A stretch of 64,000 nucleotides of DNA from the NCBI GenBank assembly GCA_030998225.1, contig JAPYXD010000754.1, positions 7,502,001 to 7,566,000 of the forward strand, given 5' to 3'. This document shows positions 1 to 11,472 of this stretch, in pieces. The DNA is from Diplolepis rosae. Taxonomy: Eukaryota > Arthropoda > Insecta > Hymenoptera > Diplolepididae. The position numbers and the translations under genes were made by a program. Positions within the stretch are counted from its first letter, which is position 1. Each line of letters opens with the position of its first letter. Below the pieces are notes generated by a model, which saw nothing but the letters and a program-made list of their open reading frames with translations, did no database searches and was not told the origin of the DNA.

Positions 1-49
1 AAAAACGCGTCCTGATTTATCTTTTTCTGTCACGTTTTTAAGTCGCTTC

Positions 50-667
50 TTGAACTGTTTTTCGGATATTCATTGTAAAGCTGTAAAGCGAGTTTTTCGA
101 TATTTACGCGGAACGACTGATTTCGGAATTTTGTATCGCAAAGAGAGAAAGGAGAACCCGAACTTAGAGGGTTTTTGTGATGCAGATTACGCAGGAGATC
201 TGAAAAGACGACGATCCACAACTGGATATATTTTTATGTTTGCGGGTGGTCCGATTTCTTGGTGCTCTAAAAGACAACCTGGGGTTTCTCTGAGCACAAC
301 CGAATCCGAATATGTGGCAGCTGCTGAAGCAGCAAAAGAGCTGATTTGGTTGAGACATTTACTAAAAGATGTAAAATGTCAAGGTGTTGAGCCCACACTT
401 TTGCAAATCGACAACCAAAGTGCGATTAAATTAATAAAAAATCCTGAATTTCACAGAAGGACTAAACACATTGACATTCGTTTTCATTTCATTAGAGAAA
501 AGTATCAGGATCAAACATTGTCAGTTGCATATGTTAGATCTGAAGAACAATGTGCAGATTTCTTGACAAAAGCTATTCCAAAAGAGCAATTTCAAAATTT
601 ATTGTCAAAAATCGGAATGTTTGCAAAAATGTCAAAGCGCTCAAATGGTGGGAGTGTTGACATTTGA
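50..667 (+). pseudogene. Ty1/Copia Pol, C-terminal reverse transcriptase/RNase H fragment
   Basis: The open frame of about 200 codons encodes the end of a Copia polyprotein. It starts in the last part of the RT region (KAVKRVFRYLRGT), followed by the Copia RNase H block with FCDADYAGD, STTESEYVA, DNQSAIKL, KHIDIRFHFIRE and ADFLTK, in the usual order. These motifs are specific to Copia-type elements. Gag, protease, integrase and most of the RT are missing, and upstream bases in the window have stops in all useful frames, so the element is either cut by the window edge or 5' truncated. The frame runs up to a purine-rich tract and a probable 3' LTR, as expected. The RNase H acidic residues visible here are intact, so the fragment may be fairly young. 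Confidence 0.9.
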
Positions 668-888
668 ATTTTTTGCGCTCATATGCAGGACGATGCGCAT
701 GCGCTGTGGGGTGTGTGATCCATGTTGCTTTCGTCTCGGGGTGTGTTTGCATGACTCCTTTTTTTTTAGAATCGCGTTACCCGCCGAATGTAAGACTTCT
801 TTTTTAAGTTTCTTATTATACTTTCTTGTGTGCGCATTAAAAGTGTTGTTCTTTATTCAAACCTCACCCTTCAATATTGGCCTCAACA
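655..888 (+). repeat. probable 3' LTR of the Copia element, preceded by a polypurine tract
   Basis: Immediately after the RNase H frame lies a purine-rich stretch (643-654, AAATGGTGGGAG). It is followed by TGTTGA at 655-660, and an exact inverted match TCAACA lies at 883-888. A TG...CA-bounded 234-bp block directly behind a polypurine tract is the normal position and structure of a short Copia LTR. The 5' LTR is outside the window or lost, so the LTR limits are inferred from the terminal inverted hexamers only and no target duplication can be tested. Confidence 0.6.
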
Positions 889-2290
889 AAAGGCAATTGG
901 ATTCCAACATTGGACAATTACAAAAATGTATGCTTCAAATGGTTAAAGAGATTAATCAAGGGTAACTAATTATCAAAGTTGGTGCCATAATGATTTATTT
1001 CTTTGCAGTTTATCTAGGCGCTGAAGTGGGTATTGCGGAGAATTTTCTACCATAAATAATTACTTTATATGCTGCTAAGGATATGGGTTATCATTCATCT
1101 GAATAAGTATGGAAGTTGGAGCGTATGTTTGAATGATTGTAGATTACAAGAAAGATTCGCAGACTAAGTAAATCATGGAATTGGTATTTGAAAAAATTTA
1201 ATTTTACTGCTCAAGTAAAACTTCACTTTAAGTTACATAATTTAATTAGAATTATAAATCACAATACTATGCTCAATAAATATTCTATTAACGAGAAGTT
1301 ACGATGGATTTACATGAAAACGATACTCAGAAATCATTGCATATTAAACTATCCGTTTTTGATGAAATTTAAGTCAATAATCTCTAGAAATTTAAATTAG
1401 TCAAAAATCAACTAAATTAAATAAGTCAAAAATATTTTGCCATGCAAGTAGTCACTTTTTACTACTAATAAATCAAAATGAATGCATGAAGAACAGCCAT
1501 TGAAAAAATTAAAACATTTTAACTAATCTTGATTCAATTAATTCTTGACTGATTCAGTTTTTAAAAGGATTATTTTTTGAAAAAATCTTTTTGAAATTTT
1601 TCTTCTCTAAGTTTAATCCAAATATAATTTGACAAAATCGAAATCAGTAAATGACTGTTCTTCATGCACTTTCAACGGCTATAATCAATGAAAAATGATT
1701 ATTGTTCGAACATTTTTTTATCTCAGTATGAGTTTAGGTTCATGTTTTATTAAAAATAATAAAAATGTATCCCTTTCAATGAGAATGAAAATTATAAAAA
1801 ATATAAAAGTTTCGACTACATGTAGGATTCCTCTTTAGTGACGAAATTTTTTTTTGAATTCTGAATTCCTTTCAAAATATTTGAAATTATAAAATTGTGG
1901 TAATTCGGTAGCTTTTCATTAACTACTTTTTTTTCTACGTTAAATCTGTCACTTGATAACGATTAATTTGAAAATTACCCTCTGAACGAGGGTAAAACGC
2001 CGAAATACAACTATATCCTATATATATATTTAAAATTTTCTTTAAATATGATTCATTTGAAATTTGAATAAATTAAAATCAGTTATCTTCCTTTGACTAT
2101 AAAATCAATCAATTTTCACTGGTCTTTAGTAAAAGAAAAACTGACCGCATAAACAAAAAAGGGTTACTAATTTCAATTGACTTAAATTTTGATTGATCCA
2201 GATTTAGAGAATCCTTTCGAAAAATCGTTACGCAAATTCTTTTTTGAGTGAAAAGTGTAAATTTTTGAGGGACAGTCAAATTTTAAAACT
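889..2290. other. AT-rich spacer, no gene recognised
   Basis: No coding frame with recognisable motifs was found. One small inverted repeat stands out: TGCATGAAGAACAG at about 1483 and its reverse complement at about 1655, about 170 bp apart, which could be an old short MITE. Confidence 0.5.
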
Positions 2291-2299
2291 AAGTCTTCT

Positions 2300-2650
2300 C
2301 TTGATTTATTAGAGCGGGTCTGATCTTAGGTGACCTTTACCAGGTACCGTGTAAAAAAATGTGCTCTCGTAGTTTGCAGAGCACGTGGCCGTTGAACCGA
2401 GCACAGATGGCTGGTGGCTATGTCCTCTGCCATTGTATCCTAGCTAAGATGCTCTTGCTCGAACCACATGGGGTCTCAACCATCTTTTTGCAAAAATTTA
2501 CGTTGCGGAAATCCTTTTATAGGGTTTCTCTGTCCGGTAGATTATACATTCTCGAGTTCCTGAACGGTAGCCAAGGACCGTCAGCCGTCGCCCACCATGC
2601 TGCCAATTACCTACATGTGGAGTCCTCCCAGATCCCTATAAATTAAGGCC
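2300..2650. other. island of higher GC, unassigned
   Basis: Base composition changes sharply from the AT-rich surroundings and returns at about 2650. A 95-codon frame exists on the plus strand but has no motif I recognise. It ends near a CTATAAAT sequence. It could be an old LTR or retroelement tail; nothing decisive is visible. Confidence 0.3.
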
Positions 2651-3340
2651 AATTTAATAGTGACATGTTACCAATACAAACAACATTACAAATAGTAATT
2701 GCCTACCTCTTCTGAACATGCATCAACATCATCTTCTTTTCTTCTTTGGTATAATACTCGTATATTAAGTTACGAACAATATTTTTTACTTTTATATCCA
2801 ACTTCGGTCTGATACTTTTTTGACTACTCTAAAATAAGAATTTAATCATTTGAAGAATAAGTCTTATTATTTAACAAATTAAATATATCACCCAGAAAAA
2901 AGTTTTATTTAAAATTAAGAAATCGTCTTTTCAACTTCATTTCTTCAGTTTAAAGTAAAAACACCTTTAAAACAAATATAAATTTATTTTATTTGAAGAA
3001 ATCACCTTTTTAAATGAAAGAAATTATTTTTTTTACATTACTTATTTCATTCAAATATAATACTGGAGAAAACTTGAAAAATAATTTATTTAATATTATT
3101 ACCTTGAATGAAGACAATTTTTTCTTCAAATTAAAGAAAATATTTTTGTTAATCACATTACACATGTACTTATGCGACTACGCATTCATTTCTTAAACTC
3201 AAAGAAAAAAAGCTATCAACGAATTTCTTTGTATCAATGAAACTTTTCTTTGACCGTATAGCAATGCACAAATTTGTTTGATTCAAAGAAATTTTTTTTT
3301 AATCAAAGCAACTTTTTTTTTGGATGATTGCTCAGTGTGA
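2651..3340. other. AT-rich DNA with AAAGAAA-type repeats
   Basis: The stretch from about 2890 to 3338 is full of CAAAGAAA/TTTCTTTG words and ends in CTCAGTG. It resembles the better-defined hairpin MITE at 50105-50318, but it is too diverged to give limits. Confidence 0.3.
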
Positions 3341-3937
3341 ACCTTTGAGATGGAAATATAAAAGAATCTAATAGATATATAAATTAATTTCGAATCCCGG
3401 CAGAATTGAAAGCGTCTCTTTTATCACAAAGCAGTACTCATGCGAGTTGAGAATCGACTAGTCCCTCACTCATTTGACATACCTACTATTTTCTTTACAT
3501 ACCGCGAAGGGGTACGTAATATTTATTCACCTACAGATACCTACGTTAACGATATTAGGTTTCGTACACGGAGAAACTCTTCATTGTAAAATCTAGTATT
3601 ATTATATTTATTTTTACTAAAAGTCAATAGGAAGCGAGGATATAGTAACAAAACTAGTTTTATTTATCATAGCGGTAGGAGGAAATACATTTTCTGAACC
3701 AATTGTAAATATAGTGCAGCTTCATAAATTACCATTGAGAGTTGCAAAGATTAATATCTTTGATGGCAAATTGAAACTAGAAATAAGTGATACCTATAGT
3801 ATATAAATAAAAAGTAAAACTATCAATGCAAGAATTGGTCTTTTGAATAATATAAATTGCAAAATAGTTTAGAGAAAATACTATTGTCAATAGTAATGAA
3901 TAATGAAGAGAGAAAGACTTGAATATTTTGCAATCGA

Positions 3938-4808
3938 ATACATAACACAGGTCTGCAAATAATTGGTTTGTATTTGTTGTTGGAAAATGAAAGATCATTT
4001 CCGGGGTAATTTTTGACGTAGAATCCGAATCCGATATCAGAATCGGCCTATCAAGACAGGACTTTTGAGGTTATGTACAGGGCGCAAGAATTTTTTCGGT
4101 TTTTTTCTCAAATGTCATCATTTAGTAATACTCTTTCCCTTCAAAAACAGCTATTGAACAGTCACGAGCGATTTTTTTTTTCACAAAGATACGGCCATAT
4201 TTTTACATGAAATACTTGACGACCGTTAAACCCCCGAAAAACCCCATTTTCGTAATTAGCAATTCCGAAACCCCCGAGTAAGAGTTTTTAGAGAGCGAAA
4301 TCGTTTAATTTCGTAAATTTCGATCCGCCATTTTGAATCCGCCATCTTAGAAATGGAAATGTCAATTTTCTGACTGTAAATTCTTATTCACAGACCATCA
4401 AAACCCGCAAGCACAAATTTTCAAGATAAATTTTCGAATGCAGAATGGTATGCACCAAAGAGTCAATGTGAATGCTCATAAGGTTGTTCGGATAAATGTC
4501 AAAACTTGATATGGCCGTATCTTTGTGAAAAAAAATCGCTCGTGACTGTTCAATAGCTCATTTTGAAGGGAAGGAGTAGTGCTAAATGATGACATTTGAC
4601 AAAAAAAACAAAAATATTTCTTGCGCCCTGTACATAACCTCAAAAGTAGCAAAAAACCCCATTTTTCGAGCACATAACCTCAAATATCTCAAAATCCTGA
4701 AATGATAGGCTGATTCTGATTTCGGATTCGGATTCTACGTCAAAAATTACTCCAGAAACGACCCATAGCTTTTCAACAACAAAACCTTGCAGACCTGTGT
4801 TATATATT
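3938..4808. repeat. foldback element with arms of about 280-320 bp
   Basis: The left arm (about 3938-4215) and right arm (about 4490-4808) are imperfect reverse complements. Shared landmarks are ACACAGGTCTGCAA, TTTTTGACGTAGAATCC, GGTTATGTACAGGGCGCAAG and GATACGGCCATAT. The central 270 bp is unique. It is non-coding and lies inside the 3.7-kb composite. Confidence 0.75.
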
Positions 4809-5159
4809 GGAATAGTACGCTGCCAAAATCCCCATTGGAAATATTAAATGTACTGCTGAGTGACGTCAGATACGCTGAACGTTTCTGATATTACCCGAAA
4901 ATCGCTCCATGTGCTCGTTATGATTATTTGTCGTTACCCGATATAGTAATATATTTTTACATTTGATTATGGCGCCTTTCTAACTATCTTAGTTAGGTCA
5001 AGTTGCGTTGAATTAGTATTTGAGAGTGCATTGGTATGTTTATTATTTATATTGATATGCATATACGTGTATGTGTATGTAAATATGTAACTATGTTTAT
5101 AAATACTCTCTCTATGTAGCTCACAAAATCTAATAAGAACTATGGTAAAATTTACGAAT

Positions 5160-6110
5160 GACTCATTTTTTACATTCTCATCATGGATGAGAAGGTATTG
5201 GTGTTATGTGAAAAATGACTTTCGAAATTTTCATCAAATCTTTACGTTTTGAGACCCCCTGAGTCAGAAAAAATGGTTTTTACGAAAGTGTCTGTCTGTC
5301 TGTCTGTCTGTAGGTCGTGTGCGGCATAACTCTCGATAGAATTATCAGATTGAATTGAGCTTTGGTACACTTTATCGGAGCCGAAAAAGTAAGGACAATT
5401 TCGTTAACCAGCCACATCCAATCAAAATTGAGGGATGGAGCACTACTTTTGTGTTTTTGAAAATAACTTTTTGAAAAAATCAAAAATTTCAATACTGGTT
5501 TTTGATAGTGCTCATAAATCTCTACAAATTATTCGAAAAACATTTGTTGATTAAATCAAAATTAGAAATGTTACAGCATATTCAAATTCGAAAAAAGTCA
5601 ATATCAAAATTCCATTTTCCAGTTAAATCATACGAGATACGAAAAAACGTTATGATACAATATTATTAAATAAATAAAGACCTACAAATTTGAATTATAA
5701 CATTTTTTCATAAGATGCATATTTTTCTTTTTAATTAAAAAAAAAACTATTGAAAATCCAAAATTCAATTTTTTAACAATAATATCTAAAATACGAAAGA
5801 AACGTAATAATACAAAGTTGTTCGTTTCAATTCCAAAAAATACGATTGAAATTCAAAAATTCCATTTTTTAGACAAAATATATGAGATACAAAAAAAACG
5901 TTTATATGGAAAATTGTTTGCCTAAATGAGGTTTATAAATTCTCATCAAGACATTTCGGAACAGGATGTATATTTTATGTTTTGATTTTTAATATTAAAA
6001 AAATTCGATTTTTTTCACCAAAATATGTGAGATATGAAATAAGCGTTGTTCTGCAAAATCGTTTCCTTAAATAAAGTCTACGATTGTTTTTTCTTTTTGA
6101 GAGATTTGGA
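5160..6110 (-). repeat. interspersed repeat family with CTGT microsatellite, copy 1
   Basis: This copy is the reverse complement of the sequences at 25605-26015 and about 29220-30210. One end carries a short perfect hairpin (TTCTCATC, CAT, GATGAGAA), then a TGTC-type microsatellite of about five units at 5290-5310, followed by CGTGTGCGGCATAACTC and a long AT-rich tail. The family resumes at about 6885-7060 after a foreign block. A terminal hairpin and microsatellite would suit a non-autonomous Helitron, but I cannot see a clean CTRR end, so the class is open. Confidence 0.7.
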
Positions 6111-6884
6111 AGAATAGTACATTACGCGTAGAGAGGCGAAAGTGAGCGAATGCAGACGAACGTGCAGTTGGCCGCACGAGGCCGAATTGATCGCGATTGA
6201 GCGTTATGATAACGCAATAACGCGAAGTCTCGATCAATTCGACCGAGTACCGCGAACTTCACGCGAGTTTATATTAGCACTTTCGCCTCGAGGTGCGTAT
6301 ATTATTTTTCTCGATGAGAACATGAAATTTGGCGGCTTGAGTGAGTTCATGGAGTAAATGCGAAATTGTCCACGGAGAGGGGGGTCCAGGGCGCAGGCCC
6401 GTGGGGGTGCAGGGGGCAAAGCCCCCCTCAAAAAAACAACTCTGAAAATAGAAAACATTATTTTTCATCAATAAACAATAATAACATCAGAGCAAACATT
6501 GTTTAAAAAATTTATTTAAAAGCATAATGTAGTGAAAGTTATTACGATGACCGCCTCTGCGTTTAATTTGAGTATGATCGAATCGTTAATATTTTCGTCC
6601 TGCGTAACGATCGATAAATTCAACTGATTTTTAACCTGCTTTATAAGCTGTCAAAACCTTGAACGTTATGAAGTTGTATTCTATACGCTTTTCTTTTCAT
6701 TTTCTTCTTTTTTTTAGTTTGCGAGGTTTCGAGGTCTTTGATCTATCAACCAATCACAGGCACGTGAGTTACTTTGCCCATGTGTTTTTTTAGTTTCGCA
6801 ATATTATAGCACAGTTTGCTGCATAATACCATTTTCTCAATGCCCAACAGGCCACGAAAGCCGCCATTTTCCATGTTAGTGTCG
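6111..6884. mobile_element. block inserted into repeat copy 1, with a GC-rich hairpin region
   Basis: Comparison with the uninterrupted copy at 29200-29230 shows that the GAGAGATTTGGAAG sequence is split here by about 770 bp. The inserted block has a GC-rich first half and contains GGGGGCAAAGCCCCCC near 6413-6428. Its 71-codon open frame (6142-6357) shows nothing I recognise. No terminal repeats were identified. Confidence 0.45.
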
Positions 6885-7291
6885 AGAAAAATAAATTATT
6901 TTAATCATGTAATTTATTAAAAAGTTACTGAAATGTGTACAGAAAATCGAGCGCGAAGCGCGAGCGTCATGATGAGAATGTGTTCCTTAAGGCTGATAGA
7001 GACTTAAGTAAATTGAATCTCCTGTTTCACTTAAATTCAAAAAGAAATAGAGTGACTTTGAGAAAATGTGTCGATTACGATTGTACTATTTCAGGAAATA
7101 AAACTTGCTTTTGTTTTTAGGTATAAGTACAATTATATCACCATTTTCTCCAATATTATTAGTAACTCCTTAGTTTAATATTTAAAATAGTAATTTCTAA
7201 AAAAGTGACGTTATATCCTCGTTTTCTATTGACTTTAAGTAAAAATAAATATAATAATACTGAATTTTACAATGAAGAGTTTCTCCGTGTA

Positions 7292-7640
7292 TGAAGCCAT
7301 TCACATGAAAAATGTAATATCGATTTAAATATTATTAAAACATAATGTAATGCCGGTAACGTGGGAATCTACACTACTCGGGGCAAGTTTAAGTACATTT
7401 GCTTTGATCGTTAAAAAATTTATGCTTTACTTTAAATGAAAATATCTGTCCAGAAATTGAACATACGAACGTTAAGCTTTTGAGATTCAAACTAAAAAAT
7501 TGTTATAGAAAAAGCATCATTTTGACATTTTTGTTTTAACTCATCGTCAATTCTCGAAAAGTGATCCTAACATTTTTTTAATTACTATTCAAGTCTAGAC
7601 TATGAGCACGATTAAATATTACATAATTGCAGGGTGCTCC
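7292..7640. other. AT-rich spacer, nothing recognised
   Basis: There is no coding or repeat signal beyond simple AT-rich sequence between the 3.7-kb composite and the next foldback. Confidence 0.4.
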
Positions 7641-7659
7641 TTTTTGAATATTAAAACTG

Positions 7660-8100
7660 TAAGCTTTAAATTTCTTTATTGCAAAAAATTTCTAATTTGA
7701 ACCACTTTTTGCTGTAATGAAATTGAATAATTCAGACAACAATTGACAGCCGATTTTAATGACGCGTTTTAAGCTCCCACATAAACTTAGCTTACGGGAA
7801 TAGGTCCAAATTTTTTTTCGGGATTACTTACTGGCGCCATTACTACTCTACAAATTTTAAATACTTGAAAGTGAATAGTGTCCGAAAAAAACACTGGGAC
7901 GTCGAAATGGTTCTTCTCAAGAGAATCATACTTATATAATCGTCAATATTAATCGTATTAATGAAAATTCATATAGTCTCAGGCAAGTGGATTAGCTTTT
8001 CCAATAATATCGGTTGCAAATTGATTTCTGAATTATTCAATTTCATCACATCAAAAAATGGTTCAAATTAGAATTATTATATAATGAAGAAATTCAATGG
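7660..8100. repeat. foldback with arms of about 80-100 bp, target of a mariner insertion
   Basis: TTTCTAATTTGAACCA with GAAATTGAATAATTCAG (about 7690-7738) and the reverse complement (about 8030-8095) form the arms; the match continues into AATTGACAGCCGAT against ATCGGTTGCAAATT. Mariner copy 1 sits at the outer edge of the right arm, in a TA. Confidence 0.6.
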
Positions 8101-8113
8101 TTACATTTTTATA

Positions 8114-9269
8114 TTGGATCTATAACTTAATTCGTGCGGTTTTTTTAAAAAATTTGAACGTTTATTTAAGAAAAACATGTACAATAGTATTATTCAAAGT
8201 ATTACCCATCTGAAGCTATGACTTTTTCCCAACTTTCTGGCAATTAGTGGATTCTATCCCAAACGAACTGCGCCGGCTTGGCGGCCAAGAATAAATCAAG
8301 CCAATTCAACCTCAATTCAACATCAACGCTGTTCTGATGTGAACCGTATTCCAGTGAGGGCGTTCTGCAACGACCGGAACAAATGGCAGTCAGAAAGGGC
8401 AAGGTATGGGCTATGAGGCGGGTGGGGTAAAACTTCTCATCCACTGTTTTCCAAATAGTTCTTAACCGGAATAGCAACATGGGGCCGAGCGTTGTCATGA
8501 TGGAAAATTATTGCTTCGTATCTGGTCGCATATTCCGGGCGTTTTTCGGCTATTGCTCTCTGCAAATGGGTTATTTGTGATCGGGAGCGTTCTTCATTGA
8601 TGGTTTTACCCAGTTTTAGCAGCTCATAATACAGCACACCCTTCTGATCCCGCCAAATACAGAGCATTACCTTCGCGCCATGGTATTCGGCTTTGCCGTT
8701 GATTTGGCTGGTTGGTCGGGTTTCACATATCATTTTTTGCGCTTGGGGATGTCGTAATGGATCCATTTTTCAACGCCAGTAACAATCCGATGCAAAAATG
8801 ACTTCTTTTTGTGGTGTTCCAGCAGCATTTCGGACATGCAAAACCGCCTTTCAACGTCTCTCGGCTTGAGTTTATGTGGAACCCAATTTACTTGCTTTTG
8901 AACGTATCCGGCTGCCTTTAAACGTTTTAAACTTTTAAATCGTGCAAACCACTTTTGGCACGTTCGCTCAGCTAGAGCATGTTCCCCATAAACTTCCACC
9001 AAAATACGATGACTTTCGGCAGCAATTTTCTTCTTCTGCGGGGAGAAGAAATCCCCGCAGAAATACTTTTTCAGGCACAAAGTTCGACATATTTGAGTGA
9101 AAAAAAATTATTGTTGTTTACGCTTCAAATGAATGACATATACTGAAAAAGACGCATAATGGCAGTAGCTAACAGCTTTCCAACGCATGTTCGGAATATT
9201 GGAACGATGGAATAATAATCAAGTTACGCCATCTCTTAGCAAACCGCACGAATTAAGTTATAGATCCAA
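8114..9269 (-). mobile_element. mariner element, copy 1, with complete TIRs
   Basis: Perfect inverted ends of 27 bp bound the element. The left end begins TTGGATCTATAACTTAATTC at 8114 and the right end is its reverse complement at 9243-9269. Both are flanked by TA (8112-8113 and 9270-9271), the signature of Tc1/mariner insertion. The length is 1156 bp, slightly short for a mariner because of an internal deletion in the transposase. Confidence 0.92.
8190..9080 (-). pseudogene. mariner transposase, inactivated
   Basis: On the minus strand the pieces read, in order, an N-terminal helix-turn-helix region (RILVEVYGEHALAERTCQKW), the linker WVPHKLKP, the first catalytic region HRIVTGVEKWIHY, then HHDNARPHV and the C-terminal AAKPAQFVWD. 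Compared with copy 2 (17446-17839), about 50 residues are deleted directly after FARFK. The first catalytic Asp of the usual TGDEKW motif is Val here. Frameshifts separate the parts, and stops lie near the C terminus, which ends at about 8190. The protein cannot be active, although the TIRs look usable by an outside transposase. Confidence 0.9.
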
Positions 9270-9279
9270 TATAATATAT

Positions 9280-9700
9280 TATTTTCCTTTCGACAAATTA
9301 AAGAGGTGATTATCAATTACACATTCATCAGGCACAATGCTAAATGATCTTTTAATAAAAGTTAACCAAGTTTAGAAAAAGTTAAAGGACTTTAGTGAAA
9401 TTCAAGAGGTACTTTTCTAGCCCAATACGCTTATCCAGTACTTCAGTTTGTAAAGAATGTTATAAAGAACATTCAAATGTTCTAGGATTTTCGGGATTTT
9501 AAAATGAAGAGTTTCTCCGTGTCCGATTCCATCAATAATCATCTTAAAATACAATAATTGCTGTCATATTTCAGATTTGTGTAATTGGTTTATAATCATG
9601 TCTTATACTTCTAGATCCAATGCGTGTATTTGAAGTATGATACATTTTTTTTTCATTAAAGCAGAAATTATTTTTGGAAATATACGAACGTGTGGAACTG
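9280..9700. repeat. spacer with an orphan MITE end at about 9500-9521
   Basis: The sequence AATGAAGAGTTTCTCCGTG ends at 9521 and matches the right terminus of the 3.7-kb composite at 7289. No matching left end is seen nearby, and the next bases are TC, not TA, so this is a decayed or truncated end. The rest of the stretch shows nothing. Confidence 0.5.
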
Positions 9701-9739
9701 TCGCCATGTTCCACATGTTTTTTTGAAGTGGAAGAAAAA

Positions 9740-10110
9740 ATATACATTTCATTAGAAACCTTGTCAGACAAAAATTGTAAACCTTATTGATTTCCGATTT
9801 TCAATAGTATTTTTTTAATTAGAAAGAAAAATATGCATCTAATAAGAATGTTGCAATTCAAATTCTTAGATGTTTTTGTAGTAAACAGATTTGTATTATA
9901 ACGTTTTTTTCGTATCACGTATAATTTAACTTGAAAATGGTATTTTGATATTGACTTTTTTAAAGTTCCAACAAAATGCAATTTTCTTAATTTTGGTTTA
10001 ATCGAAAAATGTTATTAGAATAATTGGTAGAGATATATCAGCACTATCAGAAATCAATATTTTAACTTTTGATTTTTTCAAAAACCCAAAAAACTGTGTT
10101 CTTTTTATTC
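9740..10110 (+). repeat. degraded partial copy of the CTGT-microsatellite repeat family
   Basis: The stretch follows the same order as the copy at 29590-29940: ATTTTCAATAGT, AGAAAAATATGCATCT, TATAACGTTTTTTCGTATC, TAATTTAACTTGAAAATGG, GCACTATCAGAAATCA. It lacks the microsatellite half. Confidence 0.6.
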
Positions 10111-10132
10111 AATTATTTATATGAAAAATGGG

Positions 10133-10262
10133 CACGGAGAAACCTAAGTTTACAATTTTTACTAAACTATGTTTCAATTAAGGGAAAAACGTGTCACAGT
10201 GAGAATTGTACACAGCGAAATACTAAACTTTATATGAACAATATGATAATCTACTATAAATA
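10133..10262 (+). repeat. left half of a CACGGAGAAAC-type MITE
   Basis: CACGGAGAAAC at 10133 is followed by the diverged internal landmarks AAGGGAAAAACGTGTCAC and AATACTAAACTTTATAT. These are shared with the complete MITE at 23060-23349. The right half is absent. Confidence 0.6.
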
Positions 10263-11472
10263 GATTTTAATGTATACTAAGTAATTATGTAATATTTAAT
10301 TGTGCTTAGTCTTGGTTTATTCAACCAAATGGTTCTTTTAGATGAATTAATTTTTTTTTCTGGGTATAATAATTATACCGAAATGGTAGTGAAATGATAA
10401 GATTGAACGAGACCGTTACAGTAAGTTCTGTTGAATGAGAGTATTATATATTAAAATAAAATTCCAATTTGAAATGCAAGAAAATCATAAACTGTGGTAT
10501 GTGCAATCTAAATGGTATTAATAAGATAAGTGAACAAAAGAAAAAGGAAGAAGTGAGAAATTGTTGGAAGTATAATGTGTCCTTTGCATAATATGAACCT
10601 ATGTAACATGAGTGGAAAACAACAAGGAAGTAATAGACACGACAAATGAGTAATTAAGAATCATCGTGTAATTAACTGTAGCGATCGTATCACTGAAAGC
10701 TTTCGATATCGATTCGCCAACGCATTCTCGATACAATTGGAGGGCAAGTGAGCAGAGTTCTTCCCACGTGCGTACTTAGGCGTGTGAAGACACATTTGCT
10801 GTTACATTGGATTTTCGCGTTTCTTTATATTCATTGACAGCCTACACAAGAATTCGGAATATGTTCATCTTCGGAAAACTTCTCGATTGGAATTTTTTTC
10901 TCAGTTTTAAGTATGAAGAGCGATTTTTAATAATTATTTAAATATCTTGGTTCCCTGTACTATTTACATACTGATACATTTTTTGTGGCTGTTAAACAAA
11001 ATATAAATAAGGGTTGAAAAGCAGAGAATTTTAGTTGGTGTAAATAAACATTTTGGTTTTGATTGACCGAATAATTTATTCTTAATAGAATGCCCATTTC
11101 GATTAATTTAGTAATTTCAAGCACAACATTTGTTTCAATCAATAAAATAATATCCAAAATTTAGATAATCACTCCACCAAAAATGTTGTTTGCTTGAAAC
11201 TATTAAGTATGGTCATTTAAAAAAAAATTGCTTCATCCCATGAAAATTTTTTTGGAAAGAACTAAATACAGCCAACCAAATGATTTTGTTTTATGGTCAA
11301 CAGTTTTTCGAACTGTATCAATGGACATAGTAAAAATAACTTTAGTTTCGCTGAGTATGTCCAGAAAAAAATGTATCTGACCTAAAATAACCATTTTATT
11401 AAATAAACTAAGATTTTTGGTATGATCAATTGAAATTTGGTTGGATCAAACAAAACTTAGTTAAGTCAACTG
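10263..11472. other. AT-rich spacer, no gene recognised
   Basis: No coding motif was found. From about 11000 to 11460 there are scattered TTGGTT/AACCAA words like those in the MITE at 46607-46888, without clear ends. Confidence 0.4.

Larger units (their letters stand above)
3567..7289. mobile_element. 3.7-kb composite bounded by long inverted ends and TA duplications
   Basis: The sequence at 3567 begins CACGGAGAAACTCTTCATTG and continues for about 85 bp. Its reverse complement, with a few differences, is at 7205-7289 and ends in CTCCGTG. Both ends are flanked directly by TA (3565-3566 and 7290-7291). No transposase lies inside. The interior holds a foldback (3938-4808), a tetranucleotide-bearing repeat (about 5160-6110) and an inserted block (6111-6884). 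This fits a non-autonomous Tc1/mariner-type element that grew by later insertions. Confidence 0.7.

Noticed and set aside
654..965. 114-codon gene after the Copia RNase H
   Set aside because: It lies within the probable LTR and its flank, and has no protein-like features.
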